From Cylicocyclus nassatus (Eukaryota > Nematoda > Chromadorea > Rhabditida > Strongylidae), in contig CATQJL010000001.1 of assembly GCA_958299035.1 (NCBI GenBank), forward strand, positions 83,949,071 to 84,013,070: a DNA stretch of 64,000 nt. Reading direction: 5' to 3'. Shown one piece after another: positions 32,291 through 42,014 of the stretch. Under the pieces are notes generated by a model, which was not told where the DNA came from, made no database searches, and worked only from the letters and a program-made list of their open reading frames with translations. The position numbers and the translations under genes were made by a program. Positions within the stretch are counted from its first letter, which is position 1, and every line of letters starts with the position of its first letter.

Positions 32291-33783
32291 ATGAGCTACG
32301 AATCATTATCGAATCTTTTGGGAAGTTTGGAGTTCTTGTACGCTATGAGCGAGCCTACTGCAGGCCAGATATCTCCGCGGCAGAGGCGGCAGTATGTGCG
32401 GCAAGAGCACATTCGATTCATTGAAACTCGCTTCCGCATTTTTGACGAATACCTGGTTACGAGGAGGCCTGAGGGTTTTCTCGAATTCATCAAGCTCTTG
32501 CCTGATGAATTTGAGGACCTTTACGAAAGAATAGGAAGTGGGTTAGAGCATCCTCGTACCCATCTTGGTCCAGTAACCGGCCGTCACAGACTGATGATCT
32601 ACCTCAGGTGAAAGCTTGGGGAACTGATAACGTGAACTAAACCGCTAATAACATGCATTGTCCCTTCAGATTTGTAACGCAGAGGAGGACTTTCACCGCT
32701 TATGCTTTGGACATAGGAATGGGGAAAACAACAGTATCGAATGTGGTAGAGGAAGTGGCAGAAGCCATCATAAGGGGTATAAGCAGAACGCTAGCTATAT
32801 ACATTACCACCAATCGTGATTCAGTTCTGCATAATGTTGCTTTTCCACCTCTAACACGTGCGAGACTAGAGGAAGTAGCCAGAAAGACACAGGCACGGTT
32901 TGACTACCCCAGGGCAGTGGGGTTCATGGACGGCAAGCACATAAATATCCAGGTTCTCAGTGCTTATGCAAGATGTATACAACGACAGTGTGTGTTTAGA
33001 AGCCCGCCCGCTCTGGAAGTATGTACTGGAACTACAAGCATTACCACTCGATCATTCTCCTGGCAATATGCGATTGTGATTATCGCTTTATGGCGTACGA
33101 CGTTGGAGCTCCTGGTCGCCGTGGTGATGCTGGCGTGTTCCGGAATTCCGCTATCAAGGTTTGGTTCGCTAATGAGAAAATACGGAGTTTGATTCGGGAA
33201 TTCAGAGATGGCTGGAACGTCACGATGACGTTTTTCCTCCCACGAGAGGGCTTGGGAGAGTGGGCCCTGTCCAATATCATTTCCTGGTGGACGGCGGCTT
33301 CGCTCAAGGGCCGCGATTTATCCGACCGTATAGAGAGCCCGAAACGACTACAGGAGATAGAAGGCGATTCAACCGACAATTAAGCGGGTAACTTATCACC
33401 TATCTGACATGAGGATGTGGAGGAATAGCGTTTAGAGCTCGGCATATGATAGAATCCACCTTTGGTTTGCTGGCCCAGCGTTTCCAAATTTTGATGACGC
33501 GGATGACCTTGACTCCAGAGCGAGCAAAGCGGCTGGTTGTTTCCCTCATGGTTAGTCCAGTTGACTATTGAACCGATTCCTGACATTGAGTTATTGAGCA
33601 ATGGCTATAGATCCTTCACAACATGCTTCCCCGAAGACAGGACAGCTTGGCAGAAGTGGAGAGATTTAGACCTGCACAAAACGCGTACCATCCACTGAGG
33701 AACACGGATCTCCTACCAACAGGCGGTGCTGCGAGAGATCTTATAACACAATACTACGTTGATTTATACGGTCATGAAAGATG
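32291..33783 (+). pseudogene. Harbinger DDE transposase (HARBI1-like), five exons, one frame break
   Basis: Exons 32291-32607, 32670-32952, 33000-33387, 33436-33550 and 33611-33783 are separated by introns of 62, 47, 48 and 60 bp with GT/AG borders and matching phases. The first exon encodes the N-terminal helical region; exon 2 has an HTH-like segment (MGKTTVSNVV) and ends GFMDGKHINIQ with the first Asp. Exon 3 holds YHSIILLAI and YDVGAPGRRGDAGVF with the second Asp. Exon 4 holds MIESTFGLLAQRF with the catalytic Glu, and exon 5 starts ILHNML. It would cut and paste the element at 3-bp targets. The single problem is a -1 frame change near 33180-33215 in exon 3, before HDDVFPPTRG. That is either an inactivating indel or an assembly error. 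Confidence 0.85.
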
Positions 33784-34266
33784 AGACTTGGGTATTGTCT
33801 TAACCCTGGGAGAAAGCCTTACTTCCGCCTTAGCTGTCTTTTATATTGCCGCTTTTCCCCATCATCAGTAAGTGTTTTCGAGTATATCTTGTAAGAAGCC
33901 AAACTTCGGTCTGTAAATACATCTGCTTGCCTACAGTGTTTTCGTTCCTAAATAGTTCTCAACAGATACTCACGTGCCATTTATACGAACTGATGTTTAT
34001 AATCACGATAAACTTTTACTTCTTCTTGAAATCCAAAACTGTACAAAATCTTTGAAAAAATGTGAACCGTATCGTATCAAACCGTATCGTATCAACCGTA
34101 ACAACCGTACTTCACCGAGATCCAAGAACTAAGAATCTTGCTAAAGAGTCTATCGAATGCTTCTCAAAGTGTGGAACTGCTAATGGTACTGGTAATAAAA
34201 AAAATGAAAAGTAAACAAACTACTGATAACGAAAATGAAAAGTAAACAAAGAAAATGCACTCAAAA
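33784..34266. other. Intergenic space between convergent Harbinger genes
   Basis: Contains short CCGTATCGTATCAA repeats at about 34067-34100 and an A-rich stretch. No ORF. Probably the 3' ends of both transcripts. Confidence 0.5.
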
Positions 34267-35299
34267 TCATTCTTCGGGAGATGGTTCTCTTACATTGTCT
34301 TCGTAGTGCTTGACTACTTGGATTGGGAGACTGCTCTTAGATCGATATGCCTCTTCCACGCACTGGCGAAACTCCTCCGGTGTAATGACATGTCTAACTT
34401 CTGTCACCAGAGACGTTACTATGACATGTATCTTCTCTTGCGCTTTCGCATCGCCCATATCTCTCAGATTTTGAGCCACGAAAACACCTGAAAACACCGA
34501 ATAGCTCGATCAGTTGTGCCTGGAAACTCACCAAACGTATCGTATTTGTCATTCTTTTTGACCGCCTCCACCATTTCTTTAACCGTGTTTATCGCATCGC
34601 GCAGAGCAACTCTATCTGAAACCGAGCATAGTGTTGAAGAATGAGTGGAGAAGTATCTTACCTTCATCACACATGTCAACCATTCGGGATCTTTTCGGGG
34701 TAATCTTTCTCTTTTCAGAAGGCTGTCCAAGTAGCGGTATCTCGATTTCTTCAGCGGGCCTCTTTCGGTTCGTTGATTCGTATTGAGAACTAGTCGATGG
34801 AAAATCTGAAACAGTTCCGATGTATTGTGTAAGAAGAGCAGCAGAAGAGCTCTACCGTTTTCGTCGTTCACGTGCTCCTCATCGCTCAGATTTAAATTCG
34901 AAACTCGCGGCCTGAAATACAGCAAACTTCATCTTCAGAATCAGTGGCGTTGGAGAGACGTACGCGTCCACTTCAGCTTGATCCAGAAATGTCAGATATT
35001 TGAAAATTCCTGTGCGGGTGGCTGCTTGTCCTGATTTTCCTTTACGGCACTTCATGTAGCCGCTGCGCATGGCCTTCCATTTCGCTTTCACATCATCTAC
35101 TGAAACGAATCTTGATAAAGCTGAAGAAAAAAGTATCTATCAACTTACAATCAGCCGCAATACCACGTTCAAGCAACAAATCGACAATTTTATTCCATGT
35201 GGCTGCGCGCACGTCCTTATCGTGATAGTCATCATGCGATGGCAACCATAGGCTCGGATGCTTTTCCACTAAAATCGCAATGTGTTCCCTGATGTTCAT
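34267..35299 (-). CDS. Harbinger accessory MADF-BESS-type protein, six exons
   Basis: ATG at 35299. Exons are 35149-35299, about 34926-35099, 34856-34911, 34662-34805, 34532-34615 and 34267-34487, with good GT/TTTCAG borders; the phases fit except at the exon 2/3 junction. Exons 1-2 form a MADF (Myb/SANT-like) DNA-binding domain: HPSLWLPSHDDYHDKD, then VKAKWKAMRSGYMKC and YLTFLD. The middle is basic and Ser-rich with nuclear-signal-like clusters. Exon 6 begins with a BESS-like helix (FVAQNLRDM...VIVTSLV). In other Harbingers such partners carry the transposase to the nucleus and the ends. At the exon 2/3 junction only 16 nt separate a donor-like site from a strong TGTATTTCAG acceptor, too short to splice. 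This suggests a deletion within an intron. Confidence 0.75.
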
Positions 35300-35346
35300 C
35301 CTGCCTGCAAAACAGAACTTTGAGATAAGGAATCACATAAATGTAA

Positions 35347-35730
35347 ATGCAAATCACGACATGAAGTTGTAAATGTAGGCAGAGCTAACATCGCGACTCA
35401 AAGTTGTAATGCAAATCACGACATGAAGTTGTAAATGTAGGCAGAGCTAACATCGCGACTCAAAGTTGTAATGCAAATCACGACATGAAGTTGTAAATGT
35501 ATTAACATCACGACTTAGAGTTGTAATGCAAATCACGACATGAAGTTGTAAATGTAGTGAGAGCTAACATCACGACTTAGAGTTGTAATGCAAATCACGA
35601 CATGAAGTTGTATGTAAAGAGAGCTAACATCTCGACTCAAAGTTGTAATGCAAATCAGACATAAAGTTGTAAATGTAGAGAGAGCAAACATCACGACTTA
35701 AATTGTTATGCAAATCACGACGTGTAAATG
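35347..35730. repeat. Subterminal tandem repeats, about 62-bp unit, seven copies
   Basis: Units start ATGCAAATCACGACATGAAG at 35347, 35409, 35471, 35526, 35588, 35648 and 35708. They lie just inside the right terminal repeat and are absent from the left side. Candidate binding sites for the MADF protein or transposase; this is inference from position. Confidence 0.85.
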
Positions 35731-36036
35731 TAGTAAAGGCAACACTTGTTTTCGGTGAAACGCAAGATCTGAAACAAGTGTATCGTTCGTTAACACCTCT
35801 AAACATCTTCATATTAATTACGAGGTGTGAATATGCCTACAATTAGAAAAAAACACGTTCACAGCAATATACTAAATCATTCGATTTTGCCTTACGCGGC
35901 ACCAAATGACAAACGCAGAATGCGCTCGTTTAAGCGGCGCCTAAACCGTGCGGGCATCATAGAACTGTGGGGAATCACAGGAGTCGCAGGAGTCGCAGGT
36001 GTCGCAGGAATCATCAGGATTAGTATGGCCGATCCC
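35728..36036 (-). repeat. Right terminal inverted repeat of Harbinger
   Basis: 309 bp, about 98-99 percent identical to the complement of 30371-30679. It ends GGCCGATCCC and is followed by the TAC duplication. Confidence 0.9.
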
Positions 36037-36736
36037 TACCAGGTCTTCCAGTGACAGGATCAACTTCCATAATAACAGGGTATAAAAAGAGATCTGTGAC
36101 GGTACTCACAACCAAACCGTGAGTGATAGGGACTATAAAATGGATAAAAACAACATCATGGTAGCAAAGGAGAAAGCAAAAGACTTCAGATTTTACCCGT
36201 GCTAATGCAATTTTCAGTACAGTGCTTTCCACAGCATCAAAACAAGCCAGATAATCACTAGAAAAAAATCAAACAATGATATTCGAAAAGGCAACACCTC
36301 TTTCACTTACTTCGTGTCATAATTCCACATAAAAATATCACTATTCATAACAATCTAAGCTCGTGCGATTTCCGGAAACAGTCCCATGCTGAACTGAGAT
36401 CGCATGTCTAAATAGTTGTCTAAATCAGCCTACAAAAATGTGTTATCAAATGCTACTTACTTCTGATTTGATATGCAAGCTCTTCTGGCATCGGCAATCG
36501 CCGTGTCAGAACAAATTCGAGACCAGCCTTAGTATAAAATCTATCACCTAGCCCGGAAACAGGACAAGTGCCTAAAGATGCGCACGTGCATTTTGAGACT
36601 GAAAACACTGAATTTACCATTTTGAGTCAACTTATTGTAGATATCGACAGTGTTTATAGTGTCCTCTATGTGGTTGGCAACCCGTTGAGCTGCGCTCTCC
36701 ATGGAATCGCCACTTCTATGAACGAGGTACTCATAC

Positions 36737-37484
36737 CTGCAAGAAAAGCTACGCTTGAGTAAGAGCAATAATGAAGATCAGCAAGCTAGAATAGTGACAT
36801 GCAAACACACTGAGATGGGCGCAGATACATTTATTGTGATAACACCGCTAGTTTCGCCACAAGCAGTTTCGAAAATCTTTTCATGGAAGAGATAGTCATC
36901 GTGTTGCAAAATTTGTAGTGTATCCACATAATTTAGCAATGACAGCGTTATTTTAAGCAAACAAAACTGACTTCAAAGCACTGATGAATTAGCGGTGCTG
37001 AAAACGAGAATGATAACTTTGAAGGCGAAATTTGACAAAAGTTATGAGATAAAAAAAAGATTTGTTGTCAAATGTACTAATACTTGCGAAGCTGTAAACT
37101 ACAATTGGAATAAAATAAATGGGTAGAAACGGTGAACAGATGGAGACAGATTTGTGTGCTGCAGAAAAAATGTGATAAACCTATTAACCTATTAGTAGGT
37201 GATCTGGCAAGTTATCATAGGAGAAAACGTGAAAAATAGCACACAAAAGGGATGTAGATGTCAAAGCGAATTATCAAAATGTTCAAGTGATGATCACTTT
37301 GTAGAATTAAAATTAGAATTCAAGACTTCCTGCATGAACCGTGCAACCAGCAAGAACTGCAGCGACGCCATACAGCTCAGGCGCAACTCGTCCGCTTTGC
37401 CTGAGTTCACGCCTTGTTCCTGCAACGAAAGTCGAGGGTACAGTACTCGAGCGTGCGAAACGCCATACACCCCTTTTGTATCTA
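36737..37484. other. No certain gene
   Basis: Upstream side of the nucleoporin copy. An open minus frame at 36778-36960 could be an earlier exon but shows no recognised motif. Otherwise AT-rich. Confidence 0.35.
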
Positions 37485-37760
37485 TAGGGGCCTGCAGGAT
37501 CGCGAGAGTCGGACGTGCGTACGGCCATTGCGCCACGCACGTCTGATGTCGCTAAGGCAGGTACCAGATCTATCCGCTTCAACCGGTTTGTTCGGTTCAT
37601 AGGTCAAATCACTATACTGTCCGACAGAAAAGTTGGTGCACCGAATGAATCTGTTGAACAGGGTAAGTCTGGCACCTACCTGAGTCGTCGGATGCGCATC
37701 TGACGTGCGCGGCGCAATAGCCGTACGCACGTCCGACTCTCGCGATCCTGCAGGCCCCTA
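37485..37760. mobile_element. 276-bp MITE with about 65-bp inverted ends
   Basis: The ends TAGGGGCCTGCAGGATCGCG and their complement continue with GAGAGTCGGACGTGCGTACGG on both sides. TA occurs at 37483-37484 and 37761-37762. The several overlapping open frames on both strands are inverted-repeat artefacts. Confidence 0.8.
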
Positions 37761-37894
37761 TACAAGTTTTCTAAACATGCTCGAATTGGTTTTATCCAAG
37801 TAGTCTATCACAAAAACGAGATATGTCAAAAGTGTGAAATTGAAGCGTTCTTGAATCTCAGTCTTGGAGTGACTGATACTTACAGTCGGCTCCA

Positions 37895-38275
37895 TGTCAG
37901 GAGTCACGCCGCGCGCCGCGCCGCTTCGCCGCGCACGTCGCGTCTAAATTTTGTACCCCATAAAACTGCCCGGTGCTAAAGTGGCACGGCGCCAATCTAG
38001 AGGGGTGGGGGGTAAGGGCAGATTCATGGCTCGTGCCATAAGTAAGACTGCGCCAGGAGTGCTGGCTTCTGTTTTGCTGACATCGCTTGCGGCCTCGCTT
38101 CGCGAAAAATTCGCGCCGACCGTGACTCCTGACCGTTCCCCAGGCGCCGCATCGCTTCGGGCTTGCGCCGCGTTGCTTTTCTCGCCACGCCACGCCAAAC
38201 GAGCTTCTACTACGTGGCGCAGGCCCGAAGCGAGGCGGCGCCGCACCAATCCACGTCATGTTGAGGATGGAAGGC
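37895..38275. repeat. GC-rich dispersed repeat
   Basis: CG-rich tract with CGCCGCGC-type motifs. The block around 37973-38045 (GGTGCTAAAGTGGCACGGCG and a G-rich stretch) recurs degenerately at about 40360-40430. Long open frames on both strands reflect the lack of stops in GC-rich DNA. No protein family is recognised. Confidence 0.45.
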
Positions 38276-38469
38276 ACGGTAGAAAAGACCAGTACGTATT
38301 AATCACGACTATATACACTTCTTGTCACTTGGACCTGCAGCTTTCTTCTTCTTATGGCTGCCAATAAGAAACATGTTCGGTAAAAAGCCTCTCGCTGTTT
38401 AAGCACAACAAACCATTACTTTCTTATCCGTGCTAAGTTCTTGAGGCACCATATCAATGAAAAATGATC

Positions 38470-38689
38470 TACAGTCGAGTAGATTTTCCGCTTAATATAG
38501 TGTGCTTGCACAGTTTATGAAATGCGGTAAAATTTGCGCGTGAAGAGGTAGCTGCGCCAATACTGCCAGTATTTTGCGCGCGCAATTGGCCGGCGTCACA
38601 ATCGAAGCTATTTCCTCACGCTCAAATTTTACCGCATTTCACCTTCTGTGCAAGCACACTATATTAAGCGGAAAATCTACTCGACTGTA
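38470..38689. mobile_element. 220-bp foldback MITE
   Basis: The ends TACAGTCGAGTAGATTTTCC and their complement bound long complementary arms (TTAATATAGTGTGCTTGCACA and an AAATTTTACCGCATTTCA pair). Same terminal family as 39050-39800. Confidence 0.8.
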
Positions 38690-39049
38690 CATGGCAAGAG
38701 ATGAAAGATGAATCATCGCACGTTAAAAATGCACTTGTTTTTGTGATTCTCCTGCAGAAAGAAGTCGTTTTTCCTTCAGTGTCAATTGTCGCGTCAAAAG
38801 TTATAGGGTGTGCGCGCGGGTTCGCCTGGGTTCCGGCGCGGCAGATTTGCACTGGGACACGGGGCGCGCTCTTCGCAGCCATTTGTAACTATAGGTACGA
38901 GCCATTTTCGTGATTACGCATCTTGGGTAAAATCTCATATTTCGCATTTTTGTTGCATAGGGTGTCTGAAGTGAATAGTACGCCGGAGTTTCACATAGAA
39001 AGGATTCGCTCCAGATCTTCCCTTCCTGCAAAAAATCAAAAATCATCAG

Positions 39050-39800
39050 TACAGTCGAGTAGATTTCCTGCTTAATATAGTGTCCCTGCAGACGCGACAA
39101 CGCTGGGGCGTCAATAAATGCCTTGCGAGTTCCAGCTAGTGTTTTCCAGTGTTTTCTTTGCTTATTTCATGCTTTTTAGGTGATTCGTTGCTGATAAAGA
39201 AGAAAAGGGTAAGTTAGAGAGTAGTTTCTGTGTTCTGAGAAGTTTTATTATCGCATATTCACAGATATCCACTGGAAGCAGTTCGCGTCAGCTTCTTGTC
39301 TATTTTTTGTCACTTCATGTCTCTTTCTTCTTGTGAGGTACTTCTTTGGACGCTAGTGGGTTTTTACGATTGACTTATTGTCCTTATCACATGAACTACT
39401 TGATTAAAATGCTATTTCTTATGGATGAAAGCCGAAGTTGCTGCAAGACAAGCCAACTAGCATTCAAAGAAACGCCTCACAAGAAGGAGGAGATTCAAAA
39501 GAAGAAGTGACAGAAGAAAAGGAAATGACAAAAAAGAAATAGACAAGAAGCTGACGCGAAATGCCTCCACGTGTTTTAAAAACCTGTGAATATGCGATAA
39601 CAGAACTTCTCAGAAAACAGAAACTACTCTTTAACTTACCCTTTTCCTCTTTATCAGCAACGAATCAACTAAAAAGCATGAAATAAGCAAAGAAAACACT
39701 AGAAAACACTAGCTCGGAAACTCGCAAGGCATTTATTGACGCCCCAGCGTTGTCGCGTCTGCAGGGACACTATATTAAGCAGGAAATCTGCTCGACTGTA
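39050..39800. mobile_element. 751-bp foldback MITE, same terminal family
   Basis: The ends TACAGTCGAGTAGATTTCC are followed by complementary arms that run about 240 bp in from each side, with scattered mismatches (GCAGACGCGACAACGC; AAATGCCTTGCGAG). The centre is purine-rich on one side. Non-coding. Confidence 0.8.
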
Positions 39801-40128
39801 CTAGGATACTATGGCAGGCGCCAGGCTCATCACCGGTCCATCCACTTCAATCACTTCGCTGTTGCTGCTCATATGCTCTTTGCTTTCGTCATTTGGCAGG
39901 TCTCGGCGCGGTTCGAACGGGTTCGGGCGGATTTGGACTGACAAGGTTTGAACAATGCCCTGCTGTAATTTTAGATGCATAGTACTGATAGTGACTGACA
40001 TAGTATGAATAGAGAATTCACTGCACGCTGCATCCATTTTGGCGGCAAGGGCTGGCTGACTCAGGCAGAATCGCCCTTTAGTTGGAGGAATCTTCCAGTC
40101 CCTATAACAATTCTCAAGACTGGAGAAT

Positions 40129-40620
40129 ACTACTTCTTTTTCTAAACTCTACAAGCCTGAACACATCGAAAAATGCGGCCAAAGGACCCTAAACCACGCT
40201 GCCTGAAGGTATCGCGCGGCGTAAAATTCATCTTCCGAGACACAACGACGCAGCTGACGTGCTCTCTTGAAGAATCGAAAAAGGGCGTCAGTGATGGGGG
40301 GGGGGGAGGTGTGGTGCGGAAGGCGACAACCCCCAAATCCCGTGCCTTTCAAAATTCTTTGGTGCTAAAGTGACACGGCGCCAAGGTAGGGGGTGGGGGC
40401 AGATACACGACTCGATGCCATAAGTAAATCTTTGTAAAAAGTAGCAAGAGCGACTTCACAGTGCTTGCATTTTGCGCGCATTGTCGCCTTCCGCGTGCCC
40501 CCCCCCCCCCCCATCCCCCCAGTGGGGGGTGGGGGTACTTGGTAGAAATGTGGTTTTCGGCGTAATTTACCGTATTTCCGTAGTTGCAGCCTTTTAAATC
40601 CCACGCCTAAATGCGTAAAT
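40129..40620. other. G/C-tract-rich interval, no gene
   Basis: Contains a G tract at 40296-40306 and a C tract at about 40498-40512, plus a degenerate copy of the repeat at 37973-38045. No supported coding region. Confidence 0.4.
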
Positions 40621-40750
40621 GCGACAGATTGACCGGTTCACTTTCATAGAACAGATACCTACAATCGTTTATCTTCCCATGGATTAATTTCTTCTTGTGA
40701 TTTCGTGGTGAATTGTGAAGTCGTTCTGCGAATTCCTGCTACTGCTAAAG

Positions 40751-41788
40751 GACGTACGGTATATGCCCAACTTCCATCGGCTGCGAGATAACCTGCTCCA
40801 AACAAACGGAGCCCTAATCTAGTATAAAAACTATGTTTTCGACTATTTTGTAAATATTAGTTCGTACAAAGTATTTTCTTCAAACTTACTATTACAGAGT
40901 ATCTGAAACTTTAATTACAGAGTTCCCTCTTCCCCACAACCTTAGAATAGCTTTTCGCTGCAGTCGTACGGTGAGATCAACTTCCTCGGCGATTCCAATC
41001 TATCATCATAATGATATTGGATAGGGTACCTATTTCATTTCTGACTTTTATGCTTGTATGCAGCACGGAAGTTGACATTATGTTTTTCTTGAATAAGTTC
41101 AGATGGATACCTTTTGTATTCATGTTCTCAGAGACCAAACTATAGAAAATGGTTCCTTATTCTAAAAATGGCGAGGACATCTATCTGTACGATAGAAAGG
41201 AAGGAGAATCTTTGAGGAGAACAGCAAAAGATAAAGAAGTACATGTTCAATGGACTTAAAGCGTGTGCCAGCTAAATCAAATTCATGTTTTAAATCAGAA
41301 CAGATTATATAATTGAGGCAAAAACACTTTTTCTCAAAAAGAAAACACCAAGTTTCAGTGGCGCAATCCACTTATGCTGTACAGAATTCAGTGGGAACGG
41401 CAAAAATTTTGAGGAAAGTTAAAAATTCTACTTTTAAGTTTCGGAATCAGTATGCTGAATCCTCTTAGGGCAAAATACTTTTTCTTCGCTGCAGTACAGC
41501 TACCGTAGCTATGCAAGAAAGTATCTTTCTATTCACTTTGCAAATTATCTATCATTCCTGCCGTGAAAAATAATCCCACTGACGTGAGAATTCCACTTAA
41601 AAATACGTTTTTGATGTTCCTAAACGGAAAGAGATATCGAAACCTGGGAAAAACTTTTCGTGTGCCCTTCTTAATAGTCGTCTGAAGAAAATAAGTCAAA
41701 AATAAGATCTTCAAAGAAGATTAGGGCTCTGTTTGTTTGGAGCAGGTTATCTCGCAGCCGATGGAAGTTGGGCATATACCGTACGTCC
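40751..41788. mobile_element. hAT-like non-autonomous element with 8-bp duplication
   Basis: About 70-bp inverted ends (GACGTACGGTATATGCCCAA and complement) are flanked by TGCTAAAG at 40743-40750 and 41789-41796. An 8-bp duplication points to hAT. The interior is AT-rich with no transposase. Confidence 0.75.
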
Positions 41789-41950
41789 TGCTAAAGGGGG
41801 GTCATAATTAGCTTCCGTGCTCACCGTGATTGTATGCGCTCTAGTGCTAACATTGATATTTTACAATTCTTGATTTTCACTTTTGAAAAAGCTTGGTCTC
41901 TTTCGCTCATTTCTGCTGGCATTGTATGTATCGTAATCCGTGACCAAAAC

Positions 41951-41958
41951 TGTTTCAG
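41951..41958 (+). promoter_or_regulatory. Possible trans-splice acceptor TGTTTCAG
   Basis: A good nematode acceptor lies 56 nt before the predicted ATG at 42015, a usual position for spliced-leader addition. Unproven. Confidence 0.35.
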
Positions 41959-42014
41959 ATCTGGCCTTTGTCTGATTGGTGTTAGATTCACATTCTACTC
42001 ATATCACGGTTGCG

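Larger units (their letters stand above)
30371..36036. mobile_element. PIF/Harbinger DNA transposon (5,666 bp)
   Basis: 309-bp terminal inverted repeats (30371-30679 and 35728-36036) begin GGGATCGGCC and differ at only about four positions. They are flanked by a TAC duplication at 30368-30370 and 36037-36039. A 3-bp duplication is characteristic of PIF/Harbinger. It carries the expected two convergent genes: a DDE transposase on plus and a MADF-domain protein on minus. Removing the element restores an open nucleoporin exon, which confirms the boundaries. Confidence 0.92.
30024..36736 (-). pseudogene. npp-8: npp-8 / nucleoporin 155-like gene copy, disrupted
   Basis: Seven minus-strand exons (36618-36736, 36461-36547, 36311-36429, 36197-36257, 36132-36037 continuing at 30370-30339, 30240-30192, 30124-30024) have GT/AG borders. 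They encode segments matching the N-terminal beta-propeller region of Nup155: RRLPMPEEL, SDIFMWNYD, YLACFDAVESTVL, GLVVSTVTD, FFTADDRLYEFVY. Nup155 is an inner-ring scaffold of the nuclear pore. This copy is broken: a TAG at 36355-36357 replaces the expected Trp before the SDIFMWNY block, two exon junctions are out of phase, and a Harbinger element splits an exon. Later exons were not found. Introns are retained, so it is a duplicated gene piece and not a retrocopy. Family identity is from motif memory. Confidence 0.7.

Noticed and set aside
35347..35730. CRISPR-like regularly spaced repeats
   Set aside because: These are plain tandem repeats without unique spacers, inside a eukaryotic transposon.
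37951..38367. 138-codon plus frame and longer minus frames in GC-rich DNA
   Set aside because: Stop codons are rare in this CG-rich repeat; both strands are open and no family fits.
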